Shown here: positions 11,671 to 23,036 of the stretch, piece by piece
Position numbering within the stretch: the stretch's first letter is position 1
Layout: each line of letters begins with the position of its first letter
NCBI GenBank assembly: GCA_039583875.1
Contig: CM077150.1
Coordinates: 2,684,332-2,748,331, forward strand
Reading direction: 5' to 3'
Origin: Platanthera guangdongensis
Taxonomy: Eukaryota > Streptophyta > Magnoliopsida > Asparagales > Orchidaceae
Length of the DNA stretch: 64,000 nt
The notes under the pieces: model-generated
Told to the model about the DNA's origin: nothing
Seen by the model: only the letters and a program-made list of their open reading frames with translations
The model's database searches: none
Position numbers and translations under genes: made by a program

Positions 11671-12410
11671 GATTTCACTTTTTGCATTCTTCAATAACCT
11701 ATTAACCTCCTTTTAGTTTTATAATGGTAAAAATTCCAATAATGTGTTGAGTTCTATAAAAATGTAGTTTTTTGGTATCTTTTGGACCTCATACAGTAAT
11801 CTGCATTCTTGCTGTTTGTTGAAATGCCTAAATGAATTTCTCTACGAAAAAAATGTTTTGAGTTTGCCTAAATCTATTTGCATTAATGAGTTTATCTTGA
11901 ATTAGTCAGATTGATGTGTAAGCTTGATGTTTAATTGTTTATTCAATTAGCATACTGCACTCTCAATTATCATTCTTAACTGACATTTATCAAATAACCA
12001 AAAAATTGTGTGGCATACTCATCTTGAGGGAGAACCGGAGAAGAATAAATGTTCTATGCTCACTGTTTTGATTAATTCTTAATTTTAATTATGTCAGTGA
12101 TTTTTGGTTATGTAATGATTAATGAAAATGTGTATTTGATCGGAATTTAAACAACTTTGAAAGTCATGGATATGTACTTTAAAAGAAAAATCAATAGATC
12201 AAGATCAATCATGTTCAAATCTGTGTTCACAAATAGAATATGAAACATGAAAGAGGAGTATTGTAAGAAATGCTGTTTTGTTCTTTCAAAACGCCCAACT
12301 TCTGATTTGTTTTGCAAAATTATAGCCATTTTTATCATATTTATCGGCTATTTGTTTGTCATTATTTTAATGACCGCCCTCGCTGAAAAATACTCCTGTG
12401 TCCGCCATTG

Positions 12411-12898
12411 AGGACTAGTATGAGACAAATATATGAGTCTCACAACCAATTGTTGGTACATTGAGATGTCAACTTTCTTCTCTTCAGTATTTGCATCAAT
12501 CTTGTGATTAGCATCAATTGATGTATCCACGGGAACACATCCAAGCATACTAGTTTCCTCCAAAAGATTAAGGGTATACTTTCTCTGAAAGATGAAGATC
12601 CACTGACAAGACCTTACTACTTCAATCCCCAAGAAGTAATTCAGCTTTCCCAAATTTTTTACTTCAATTTTTTCTCTATTGTTCTTTCAAATACGTGATT
12701 TCCTCCAGATCATTTCCTGTAATGATGATGTCATCCACGTATACAAGGAGTATCGATATTTGAGTTTTTCTCCTATTGATAAAGAGAGTATGATCAGCAT
12801 GTCCTTGAGTATAACCTAACTATAACATGGTTTTGTGAAACCATCCAAACTAGGCTCTAGGGGAATGTTTCAGGCCGTATAGGGACTTCTGCAGATGA
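12411..12898 (-). pseudogene. Copia-E RT middle fragment
   Basis: Minus-strand reading gives SLYGLKHSPRA near 12865, the YVDDIIITG active site (about 12715-12745), LGKLNYFLGIEV (12620-12655) and LIYLSHT (12420-12440). Stops and frameshifts are present. It is cut on the left by the hAT end (12410) and on the right by Copia-D. About 90 bp of RT expected between this piece and the one ending at 17772 are missing, so a deletion accompanied or preceded the Copia-D insertion. Confidence 0.8.
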
Positions 12899-12903
12899 CG
12901 GAC

Positions 12904-13054
12904 TATTGAGACATGTTTACTATTATGTTTCCGCTACTGTAATTGTTTAGTCTCACGTTGTCTGCCCATATTTGAGTTACTCATGTAATGCTTTAAATAT
13001 CTCATTTATGGAAGAATAAACTTAACTTCTATTCCAATCTCCCCCCTTCCAAAA
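12904..13054 (+). repeat. Copia-D 5' LTR
   Basis: Reads TATTGAGACATG at its start, where TGTTGAGAC is expected, and ends CCAAAA directly before the primer site TGGTATCAGAAT (13055-13066). The 5' end was chosen from the inverted TGTTG/CCAACA ends seen in the combined LTR pair. Confidence 0.75.
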
Positions 13055-13597
13055 TGGTATCAGAATCTTAGGGCTTCGTCTCTTGCGTATCTGCCCCTGC
13101 CACTTCCACGCATCCCGCTCCGCATCTGAAAACCCTCGCGCTTCCGCGTCTGCTTCTACAACCTATCGCGCTCCAGTATCCGCTCGCAGACGGCGTTTGC
13201 AGTCAGCGTCCTACAACAGCCTCTTTTGCAGTTTCCTACAGCAGTCGGCGTCCGCAGTCGATCGTCCTTCTCCAGCGTTCGCGGTCTGCAGCAAAGTCGT
13301 TCTTTCCAGCACTCGTCGACAGCCTCCCGCAGCTTCTTGATCTCTCGTTCTCCAGCAGGCTCTCGCAGTCTCCACCGCCAGGAACCTTCTCTTCCTCCGT
13401 TCTTCGGCTCTTTCCCAGCAGATTGCGGCCGTTCCGATCTTTTGACACCAAAAATGTGACTCTAAACTGATGACACTTCTGGTGCCAGTCCTTATTGGAG
13501 GGTTCTTTATGATCTTGATATTGTTCCTTCTTCTTTGAGTCAACCCTAGTTTTTATCTAGGTGTTTGTGGTGCCACTTGTGCTTGTTCTTGCACATC

Positions 13598-14500
13598 ATG
13601 TCGGGGAATGATGGATCTACTTTTTCGTCCGATGCCAGGATTTCCTCTGCTACCCGGTCGTCTGGTGGCTCGGCTCGGTCCAGTCATGACCACAATACTC
13701 CTCAAATCACCATTATTCTACTGGATGGTTCCAATTTTCTCCCGTGGTCTCCAGCTTGCCTTGAAAAGCAGACGGTTGTTCGGATATGTTTTGGGGACTA
13801 TTCTGACACCTGCCAAGGATTCTAAGGATTGGCTACAGTGGGAGTTTGAGAACTCTCTCGTGATGTCTTGGTTGGAAAACTTTATAGTTGACTCGATTGC
13901 TCAGAATCATCTCTTTTTGAAGGTTGCAGTGGATATTTCGAAGAGCCCCGAGGCTACATACTCATGTCGGGGAAAAGCTGCCCAGATTTTCCAACTGCGG
14001 CGGAAGATCTTCCTCCTTCATCAGGACAGTGATCGCCCCCCCCCCCCCCCCCCCCCCCCCCCGTCTGTCTACTACTTGGATTTCACTCAACTTTATCAAG
14101 AGTATGATCACTTTAACTCCCTCACTCTTGTGTCACCTGAGGATGAGATCCTCGTTCGAACTCGGGAAGATAGGAACGGAGTTTTTGAGTTTCTTTATGG
14201 TTTACATTGCGAATTTGATCCGATCAATGTGCAAATTCTTGAGCGCTCTCCTATGTCGTCCCTTCCAGAGGTTTTCAGTCTTGTTCAGCAAGAATTTGAT
14301 AGGCGATGGGCATGGACCCCTGACACTACTCTAGAAGATCTGCCCTGGCTGTTCAGTTAGGCAATAGAGCTTCTCGTGATTCCAGGCCCAAGTCCACCGA
14401 CAAAGATCACTTGTTTTGTGATTACTGTGGGAAGTCCTGTAATACTCGAGACACATGTTTTCGTCTTCATGGCTTTCCCGCACCCCGTGGGGGTACTGCA
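13598..14500 (+). pseudogene. Copia-D gag (broken)
   Basis: Begins MSGNDGSTFSSDARISSA at 13598. A frameshift near 13745 moves to the frame reading DSKDWLQWEFENSLVMSWLE, a UBN2/Retrotran_gag region, up to VFSLVQQEFDRRW near 14310. A run of 27 C (14036-14062) sits inside the coding region. The zinc knuckle survives as CDYCGKSCNTRDTC (14413-14454), with Asn where His is expected. Confidence 0.75.
14036..14062 (+). repeat. Poly-C tract, 27 bases, inside Copia-D gag
   Basis: An uninterrupted C run stands in place of a few expected gag codons. It is translated as proline in two frames. A second run of 24 C lies in the Gypsy-2 LTR at 36716-36739. Confidence 0.9.
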
Positions 14501-16300
14501 CCACGTGGCGGTCGTGGTTACGGTCATTCTCCAGGACGCTCTACTCAGCCTCGCTCTGCTCCTGCGTCTGATCCCTTAGAGGAGACGCATCATCCCACTA
14601 CCCAGTCTATTCCACCTCTGGATCTGTCTGCTGATGAAATCCATGCCTTACGCCGCCTGATACAGCAGCAGTCTTTGGAGCCTTCTGTGTCTTCGTCTTC
14701 CTATGCTCATCAGGGACCCTCAGGTGCCCATAATGCATCATCTCGCCCTTCTACCCACTGGAGTATTTATTCTGAAGCAACGGATCATATGACCGGCTCT
14801 GCTACAGGTTTTGTGTCTTACCTCTCATTGTCTGGTCGCGACAAAGTGAGCATTGCGGACGGTTCCTTATCTCCAATTGCTGGAAAAGGAACAATCCTCT
14901 GCTCCTCTCTTACTCTTTATTATGTTATTCATATCCCCAAGTTTACTCGCAATGTTCTCTCAATTAGTCATCTGACAAATTTTATGAACTGTTATGTGCC
15001 ATTCTTCCCCTCATCTTGTGTGTTTCAAGACCTGAAGACGAGAATAGTGATTGGCTCTGGTAGTCTGGTGGATGGGCTCTATGTGTTTGATTCTTTCACT
15101 CCTGCTTCTCCTCCTCAGGCTCTTCATGCTGATCAGGCGGTCACTTTGGAGTCCTAGCATTGCCGCCTTGGACATCCCTTTATTATGTCTATGAAACATT
15201 TATTTCTTGCTTTACCTGCCATATTAGTTTATATTTTTCATTGTAATACTTGTGAAGTTGACAAACATCTTTGTGTTTCTTTTAGTCATGTTTCATACCC
15301 TAGTTCTTCACATTTTCATGTTATTCACAATGATATTTGGGGGTCTTGTCTTATTTCTTCTATTTTTGGGTGTTGTTGGTTTGCCACTTTCATTGATTGT
15401 TTCTCTCGTACAACATGGGTTTATCTAATGAAGGCTAAAGATGAAGTTTTCCCTTTATTTCAGCGTTTTCACAAAATGATTTCTACGAAATTTGATACAT
15501 CTATCAAAATTCTTCCCACGACAATGGCTGCGAGTACGTTGATTTGCAATTTCACTGCTACCTTGTTCATCATGGCATTATATATCAAACGTCTTGTGTT
15601 TATTCCCCTGCTCAAAATGGGGTGGCCGGAAGTAAAAATCATCATCTCTTGGAAGTTGTCTGATGTCTTATTCTTCAAATGCACCTTCTGAAGTATTATT
15701 AGGGGGATGTTGTTCTCACTATCGCCTATCTTATTAATCGTATACCCTCTCGTGTCCTTGGGTATACTCCCCTTCACATTCTTAGGGTGTCTCCTACTAC
15801 TCTACAACCCCGTATATTCGACTGTGTTTGTTTTGTCCATATTCACCAACGGACTAAACTTGATCCTCGTGCTCATAAGTGTGTTTTCATAGGCTATGCT
15901 CCTACTCATAAGGGTTATAAATGCTTTGACCTTATGCATAAGAAAGTCTTTGTCACCATGGATGTCACATTCCTTGAATCTAAGAACTACTACGGGCCCT
16001 CACTTCAGGGGGGGCGACCTCTCCTATGTTGTAAGTAAATTCGATAACTCCTTTACTCATTCCTCCATTATATCACTATCACTCGACTCTGTCTCATATT
16101 GCTCCTGCGCCAACTCCTGCAGCTCCTATGGCTAAGCCCTTGCAGGTTTACTCTTGTCGTCCCAAGGAAACAAACACATCGGCCCCTATTAGAGTCCCAA
16201 AACAGACATCTGATCTGTCGCCAAATTCCATTACTCTAAGGGAAGGTACTTCTACATAACACCCGTTATCTCAATTCGTCTCCTATTCGTCCTTAACGGC
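14501..16300 (+). pseudogene. Copia-D protease and integrase (broken)
   Basis: The protease region reads WSIYSEATDHMTGSATGF, with the DSGA active site replaced by SEAT, then ILCSSLTLYYVIHIPKF and NVLSISHLT. From 15185 integrase remnants follow: HNDIWGSC near 15328, FATFIDCFSRTTWVYLMKAK (15380-15440), and DPRAHKCVFIGYAPTHKGYK (15862-15920). Frames change repeatedly. Confidence 0.75.
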
Positions 16301-17560
16301 CTACCATCGAGCTTTTGTCTCTTATTTGGCTACTACTTTCATCCCTACTTTGTGGCACAATGCTCTCTCTGATGACAGGTGGAAGGAAGCTATGCTTGAA
16401 GAAATGCATGTCATGGACAAAAATCACACATGGGACCTGGTACATCTGCCTAAAGGAAAAACTGTTGTGGGATACAAGTGGGTGTTCTATGTCAAACAAA
16501 ACACTCAGGGGGTTGTTGAGAGATACAAGGCAAGGTTGGTTTCAATAGAGTACACTCAGACGACAGATATTGATTACCAGGAAACCGTTGCACCGGCTGT
16601 TAAGATGAACTCTACAAGAATTCTCCTATCGTGTGCTACCTGTAAGGGGTGGAGCCTCAGCCAACTGGACATGAAAATGCATTCCTTCATGTTGATCTGA
16701 AAGAAGAGGTATACATTCTACCTCCTGGTCTCTCTCCTAGAGGATCTGAAGGCAAGGTGTGCAAGCTGAAGAAGGCTTTGTATGGCCTAAAACAATCACC
16801 CAGAGCTTGGTTTGGAAGATTTCACAAGGCAATGACATGTTTCGGATACTCCTAAAATAATGAGAATCATACCCTCTTTATCAAAAACATACTCGCTCAG
16901 ATATCTGTCGCATACTCGCCCAAATATCTGTCGCATACTCGCCCAAATATCTGTCGCATACTCGCCCAAATATCTGTCGCATACTCGCTCATATATCTCC
17001 TATGTTGTAGCAGTGCTCGACCAATATATGCACTCCCCAAAGGCCCGTCATGTAGATGCTGCTCATCGTGTTCTCAAATATCTCAAGTCCTCATCGGAAA
17101 GGGGCATCTTATTTTTATCAAATGAAGAGCTGACTATTGAGGTGTACACGAATGCTGACTGGGCTGGATCGATTGAAGATCGACAGTTCACGTCTGGGTA
17201 TTGCATTATGGTGGGTGGAAACTTAGTCACCTGTAGGAGAAAAAAACAATATGTGTTTGTCAGATCTAGCGCTGAGGCGGAGTTCAGGGCCATGACGCAT
17301 GGAATCTGTGAAGGGATATGGATACAAACTATCCTGACCGATCTTGGGCTTAAAAGTAGCGAGCCTATCAGACTATACTACGACAACAATGTTGCGATCA
17401 ATATTGCTCACAATCCTGTACAACATGACTGTACGAAACATATTGAAATCGACAAACATTTCATCAAAAAAATATAGATAGAGGCATTGTAATTACTAAA
17501 TTTGTGCCCTCTGAACAACAATTGATAGACCTCATCACGAAGGGATTATGCGGTGGTTCC
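16301..17560 (+). pseudogene. Copia-D RT and RNase H (broken, RT active site deleted)
   Basis: The RT N-terminus runs from WKEAMLEEMHVMDKNHTWDL (16381-16440) to [19 protein letters not shown] (16777-16835). The segment that should carry YVDD is absent: the text jumps near 16860 to a 23-bp repeat array (16887-17001) and then to YMHSPKARHVDAAHRVLKYL (17026-17085). RNase H follows with NADWAGSIEDRQFTSGYC, SSAEAEFRAM and YYDNNVAINIAHNP, ending near VGKLGMIDITHPT (17570-17610). Confidence 0.8.
16887..17001 (+). repeat. 23-bp tandem repeat inside Copia-D RT
   Basis: Five copies of a 23-bp unit begin GCATACTCGCCCAAATATCT. Units at 16910, 16933 and 16956 are identical; the first (16887) and last (16979) are variants. 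The unit encodes the conserved RT string SHTRPNI and spans the junction of an RT deletion. Because 23 is not a multiple of three, successive copies are read in different frames, yet no stop arises across the array. Confidence 0.9.
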
Positions 17561-17620
17561 TTTAAAGAGCTTGTTGGCAAGTTGGGTATGATCGACATCA
17601 CACACCCAACTTGAGGGGGG

Positions 17621-17771
17621 CGTTGAGACGTGTGTATTATTATGTTCCCATTATTGTAATTGTTTGGTCCCACATTGTCTGTCCGTATTTGAGCCCCCCA
17701 TGTAATAATTTAAATATCCTCTTTGTGGAAGAATAAACTTGACTTGTATTTCAATCTCCCCCCTTCCAACA
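17621..17771 (+). repeat. Copia-D 3' LTR
   Basis: Follows the purine tract TTGAGGGGGG and ends CCAACA. It has 151 bases, equal to the 5' copy, with 28 substitutions and no indel by my alignment. Confidence 0.8.
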
Positions 17772-20700
17772 GGGACCTTTCCATTTGAAGGCATTTTTGA
17801 AATCGGGTTGTTATAACTCTCACCCAAAACATGCAGCACATGAGAGGATCACACGGTTAGAACTCATCTTTGCGACAGGGGCAAAGGTTCCTTACGTTTG
17901 GGTGTGCCCTTGAGCGACCAAACGCGCTTTATAATGCTCCACCACCCCATCTTGATTCTACTTAACAGAGAAAATCCAGCATGATCCAACTGTTTACTTC
18001 CCAGGGGAGAGATGCGCAAGTTGCCATGTTTCATTTTTTTACAAAAGCACGCAATTCTTATTCCATAACATGTTTTCACTCGGGTATCTGAACAGCCCCC
18101 TGTCAGGTCTTAGGAATCACAATAGAAGAAAGAGATGAGATGAAAGCTCTGTGAGCATGAGAGAGGTGGTGAAAAGAAATGTAATTGGCAATGGGGCGTT
18201 TGGTGGGACCAGTGTTACCGTTAAGAAGAGTGAGGAGGACATGGAGGTCATCATCCAAATCTGGAGCAGAAGTGGGCACCGACACCAGTGGGACATCTGG
18301 GGGCATGCTTGCTCAATGGTACGAGGCCTGGAAGAGTATATATATAATATAGGGTAAATAATAGTAGTAGTACTGGGAGGAATAGTAGCAGTGTTGGGAG
18401 AAATAGAAGCAGATGTAGAAGGAATATGAGAAGCAACAATCGGAAGAAGAGAGTCAGAGGTCCCGTCAATATGACTACTCATCTCCCCTGGCGATGACCA
18501 AAATACGACTCCCCCTCACAAAAGGTAACATCAACAGTGCAGTAGAAGCGACGTGTAGGAGGGTGATAACACTTATAACCTTTGGTAGTAAGAGTGTCCT
18601 ACAAAAACACATTTAATAGCATGAGCATCCAATTTGTCTCGATGATGGGTATGGGCATGAACAAAACATACGGGACTCAATATGCGAGTAGAGATGCGTG
18701 AAGTGTGGACAATGTGTTTTCGAGATAAATGGAAAAGAAGTGTATTGTAGTGAAGAGAGCGAGAAGGAAGACGGTTAATAAGATGAGTTGCAGTCAAAAT
18801 AGTATCACCCCAATAGAACTTGGGAAGGTGCATGTCAATCAATAAACACCGAGCAACCTCTAGTAAGTGTTTATTTTTTTGTTCCGTCGCTCCATTTTTA
18901 TTAGAAGTGTATACATCGGTGGTTTGGCGAAGAATGACGTGTTCAGCAAGATAGGTACTAAACGCTCCTCGATCATCATAATCTCCACCATTATCACTAC
19001 GGAGCACACAAATATTTCCATTAAAACTGTGTCATAACCATTTTATGAAAGGAACGAGAGTAAGTAAACACTTCACTTTCCTATTTTAGCAAATAGAGTC
19101 ACGTAGTACACGAATAACAATCAATTATAAATCACAAAGTATTTATAGACACATAAAGATAACACTGTGAAGGGACACCAAACATCAGAGTGAATCACAT
19201 CAAACGGGCAAGAATTAGGAAAAGAAACATGATTGAAATTATGACAAACATGTTTTGGCAGTTCACACGTGTCACAAGTAAACGACTTAAGTAAATACCT
19301 GAAAGCAAGAAATAGTTTGGTAAGATATAAAGCAGATGAGTGGTCAAGACGAAGATGTCATCGTCGGATGCCATGGAAAGTAAAAGCACGGGTGGTGGAG
19401 AGAGTACTGGGAGACGACTGTTGGCCCAACAAGTACAGTCCGTCAACATTCCGACCACTGCCAAACATCTGCATTGTAGCCAGATCCTGAAACACACAAA
19501 CATCCGAAAAAAATCACGGAGAACTTTAAAGAATAAATCAAATGACTAATGGATAGAAATTTGTGAGGAAATGAAGAGACATGAAAGACAGAGAAAAGTA
19601 AAAGGTCGAGAGAACAAGAAATGGTCTCTTTGCCAGCAATAGAGGGAAGGGAACCATTGGCAGCAATAACATTATCACGACCAGAGAGAGGAATATAGGA
19701 GGTAAAACCTGAGACAAATCCGGTCATGTGGATCAGTGGCACCCGAGTCAATGATCCACTCGGAGTGGGAGGAAGACACGACATGGACACTCGAGATACA
19801 TGAAGTAGTAAAAGCTGCAACGGAATCAGTGGATGTAGAGTCAGAATGTTAACGCAATAATCGGCGGAAGGCCTCCAACTCCTTAGCAGAAAGGCCCCCA
19901 GAGGGGGAGTTGTTCTCATAAACTTCAATCGAATGGGCAGAATACTGTGAGCACCTGACAGATGACCACCACGATGACTGCCTCTCCCACGGGCACCAGA
20001 TACCCGACCAGGTGGAGCAAGATGAGGATGTAGACGATAACGGGTGTTTTTAGTATGTCCTTTCTTCCCACAGTGGTCGCACACAGAGGAGTGAGGAGAA
20101 CCCCAACCCGTGTCAGCAAGAGCAAAGTGATCCGTAGAAGAACCAAGAGGGCGGCGTCGATTCGCATCACTGAGGATCATACTGAAGGCCTCCCTAAGAG
20201 AGGGAAGAGGCACACAGTGGAATACCTGCACGCAAACAACATCAAATTCCATGTTGAGACCCATAAGAAAGACATGAACACAAAAGCCATCTTTGACCTT
20301 CTGAAGAGTTAGCGCTTCTGCAATGCATGCAGGGGTGAAGGTGTTGAAGTAATTCAGTTCTTCATAAATACATTGGAACCGGAGTAGTAAGCAGAGACAA
20401 ACAGGGATCTCTGCTTCAGCTCCAAAACACGGCGAGTGAGCTCATAAATCTGCATCGAACTTTCAGCATGAGAGTAGGTTTTACTGGCCCTTTTCCAAAT
20501 TTCAAAAGAAGAATCCATAAGCATATAGTTGTGATACACCTGAAGCCTGGAGGGACATAGAGTGAAGTAACCATGAGTGATGACAACCAAGGAAATGTTT
20601 GCATCCCATTTTTTTCCATGAGGGATTGGTACGCAATGGCTCAACAACGGTTCCATCAATATGAAAATATAAATGGTGACTTCACATAGCATGTTGCGCT

Positions 20701-20841
20701 TCCCTGGACCACTCGAGATAATTTTTGGCATCCAAGGTGACAGCAGTGATCTTTAATGAGCCAAATTGACCGGCTCCGAAGAGGATCAACAGAAGGAACA
20801 GTCCAAGGAGAGGATGAGATGTCGGAGGAATCACCCATCAA
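17772..20841 (-). pseudogene. Copia-E 5' half: gag, protease, integrase, RT start (broken)
   Basis: Reading leftwards from 20841, gag begins MMGDSSDISSSPWTVPSV, with the UBN2-like stretch SSFEIWKRASKTYSHAESSM near 20480-20530. The zinc knuckle CDHCGKKGHTKNTRYRLH is near 20030-20085 with its last Cys changed to Arg. A protease remnant (LIHMTGFVSGFTSYIPLSGR) is near 19695-19735. Integrase follows (LRSDNGGDYDDRGAFSTYL at 19007, NGATEQKNKHLLEVAR), then the linker PIANYISFHHLSHAHRAF (18145-18205). RT begins near 18060 and stops at 17772, where Copia-D is inserted. Many stops and frameshifts. Confidence 0.8.
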
Positions 20842-21339
20842 TGTCCTTCCGAAGAAACAAGCAAGATGAGGTAATCAGGAAGGTATAAACCACATCCTAA
20901 GAGCCCCCCTTAGATCACGCCACCCGAGAGGGCACCATAGGATGTGATCACGATGTCTCCGGTAGCAGTCATGGAGGAAAAAATGGCCAGAGACACAAGC
21001 CGCCCGCAAAACGAGCAGATAAAGCCATTGGGTGCTGCAAACGGGTGGACGAAGTTGAGGAGAGGCGGCTTTGGAGGAAACTACGGCGCTAGAGGAAGTC
21101 CTGGGTTGAAACGACGGCGCTGTAGGAGCCCTAGGCTGGAGCAACGGAGGCACTGACGGAACCCTAGGCTATAGCAACGGAGACGGGGGACTGGAGTGGC
21201 TGGATCGGCGAACTGTGGAGGATATGCAAACGGCGAGCGGCGGTCCGATCGAGCGAGTCACGCCTGCAAAGAAGCGGAACGAGCAAAACACGACGAGAGG
21301 GGCGGGACGTGAAGATCGGGACGTCTGGCTCTGATACCA
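20842..21339 (-). other. Copia-E leader and primer-binding site
   Basis: This is the untranslated leader between gag start and LTR on the minus strand. The complement of TGGTATCAGAGC lies at 21328-21339, an exact initiator-Met primer site. The 20942-21156 plus-strand reading frame over this stretch has no recognisable domain. Confidence 0.75.
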
Positions 21340-21473
21340 AGTCTAGAATAGGAAAAATTCTATCAAGGTGCCCTAATACAAGGATAGGCATACATATATA
21401 GGATACGCAACACATGACATATCATGTGTAAATAAATGCAGAAAAATACACTTAATAAATATATTCAACGCCC
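21340..21473 (-). repeat. Copia-E 5' LTR (outer end approximate)
   Basis: AT-rich sequence follows the primer site, with TATATAGG near 21395. The inner edge at 21340 is set by the primer site. The outer edge near 21467-21473 (CGTTGAATATA on the minus strand) is inferred from the sudden change of sequence, because the other LTR lies left of the window. Confidence 0.5.
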
Positions 21474-21656
21474 ATATCCTAAATTAGCAACCCATCATTT
21501 ATGGTTCCGTTTTGTCTAATATTTTGTAGGCCAATATCATTCACATGTTTCGAGGCATAACAGAAAACAAATAGTTGAATATACAAAAATTATGGAGACA
21601 TTAAGAAATTATACGGGAAGATACCATTTTAGGTCTTGAACGGATAAAGTACTTAC

Positions 21657-23036
21657 TTTAACTCAGTATTGTTAGGAGGGCCAGCTTCCTGTGTGCGTGA
21701 CCTTTTCCCGGAACGCATGAAATCATGCACCATGCCAAACCAATCACAAGATCGAAGACCTGAGAGTGCCTCTGATGCAAGACTGAATAAAACCATTTGA
21801 AAAAAAAATAGTTTGAGATGGTTCCAAAATACATGATAGCACATATATAAAAATTTGTTTAAAAAATTGTGTAATTTTCTCATTCTATGATATCAAAAAA
21901 ATAACTGATTTTTTGAAAAAAATGGGACCGCATATAAGCAACCAAAAATAAAGTACATTTTCAAACTAATGTAAAGAAGAACCATATTCAGGATAACCAA
22001 CAACGCCTAGCTTAAACTAACTCATTATAAAATAGTGCAAATAAAACTCACAATTCCTTGAACTTATTAAGTTCCTCTAAAGAATGATTCATGTCCTTGC
22101 TTGGCAAAATAGAACATTGTTTAGCAGAAGAGACCAAATCATCAGCCTGCTCGTCTTCATGCAACTTTCTTTTAGCTGACATGAGAGAACACTGTATGCC
22201 AGATGAATGCTCAAAACTAGGATCTTTTCCACCAGTCCGCAGATTACAAGAAGCATTATTCTCATGTGAACTATTTAAAGGAGATATGCATCTTCCATTA
22301 GTATTTGATAAACTATGAAGGCCATTATTTTTTAAACTTGTGGAGCCCTCACTGTCCACATATGAATATCTTAAATTATCTGTACACTTTGGCTCCACAC
22401 AGCTTCTGGATTGTAACATAGCCTTTTCCACGGCAGGAGATCGCTTAGCCTCATTACTTCTCTTATTATCATGTACCACAAGCTTTTCATCGCCATTTGA
22501 GATCGTTCTAGAAGTTTCAAAACTGTTTGAACTAAGGGGCTTGAATTGAGGAGTTGCGGACAGACTGCCATTCTTAGGCAAAGGTAAAACATTATTAGTG
22601 GAAGACAGTATCCCATTATTTTTTATTGCTAATGATTTTGTAGTTTCAGCAGAAATCTCGCATGTTGATGCGTCATTTTGACGGGAAACTGTGGGCTTGA
22701 CTCTGTTGCAAGATGAACCAGTTTTGTTAGACTTCTGATGTTGATTGCACCGCAAGTAGAACAGAATGTAGACTTTTTCTGACAAGACCTCTTGGGTGCT
22801 TGAAAGGGAAACATGAGCATCATTGCAGCAATACCAACGACCATACGCATCCTGGATATAATTACAAGAAATAAACACAGTACTCGAATAAATCACAAGC
22901 CATCATTCTTTATGGCTCAAAATGAATGGCAATCAAACTTGCAAGAAACCTTGATGTATGCATAGTAATGTCCTGATTCAGGTGAATATCCTGCATGCAC
23001 AATGCTCCCAAAAAGGTTGTACTTGGGTTCTGACTC
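21657..23036 (-). CDS. UBP23-like exons 5-7 (catalytic His and C-terminal extension)
   Basis: Exon 5 (23036-22950, 87 bp) encodes [16 protein letters not shown] and the His box. Exon 6 (22851-22052, 800 bp) starts [18 protein letters not shown], completes the UCH domain at VYILFYLR, then runs into a Ser/Asn-rich, low-conservation tail. It ends at the strong donor GAATT|GTGAGT; without splicing a TGA follows at once. Exon 7 (21782-21657) encodes [20 protein letters not shown] and [14 protein letters not shown] and ends at AAA|GTAAGT. If that donor is unused, translation stops at the next codon (TAA 21653-21655). Exon 7 is the least certain exon. Confidence 0.78.

Larger units (their letters stand above)
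452..12410. mobile_element. hAT-type DNA transposon, non-autonomous, interrupted by Copia-A
   Basis: Left terminus CAGGGGCGGACC starts at 452; right terminus, read on the minus strand from 12410, is CAATGGCGGACACAGG. Both ends carry a nearby GGGCGGTC block, as hAT ends often do. Flanking 8-mers are agagcgag (444-451) and aggactag (12411-12418). These match 5 of 8 and fall on the same codons of the Copia-E reverse transcriptase on each side, as expected of an old 8-bp target duplication. Removing Copia-A (883-11670) leaves about 1.17 kb of hAT: 452-882 and 11671-12410. I see no transposase domain in either piece, so it was probably mobilised in trans or is internally deleted. Confidence 0.65.
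12904..17771 (+). mobile_element. Copia-D: old degenerate Ty1/copia element
   Basis: LTRs of 151 bp bound an about 4.57-kb interior with gag, protease, integrase, RT and RNase H remnants. The flanking 5-mers are CGGAC (12899-12903) and GGGAC (17772-17776), four of five matching. I count 28 LTR differences in 151 positions, so it is the oldest paired-LTR element in the nest. It sits in the reverse transcriptase of Copia-E, in opposite orientation. Confidence 0.85.

Noticed and set aside
16887..17001. CRISPR-like array of 23-bp repeats
   Set aside because: Units are contiguous with no spacers and encode part of a reverse transcriptase; the context is a plant transposon.
22091..22549. Plus-strand frames opposite UBP exon 6
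   Set aside because: Shadows of the spliced minus-strand exon, whose frame matches its neighbours in phase and family motifs.
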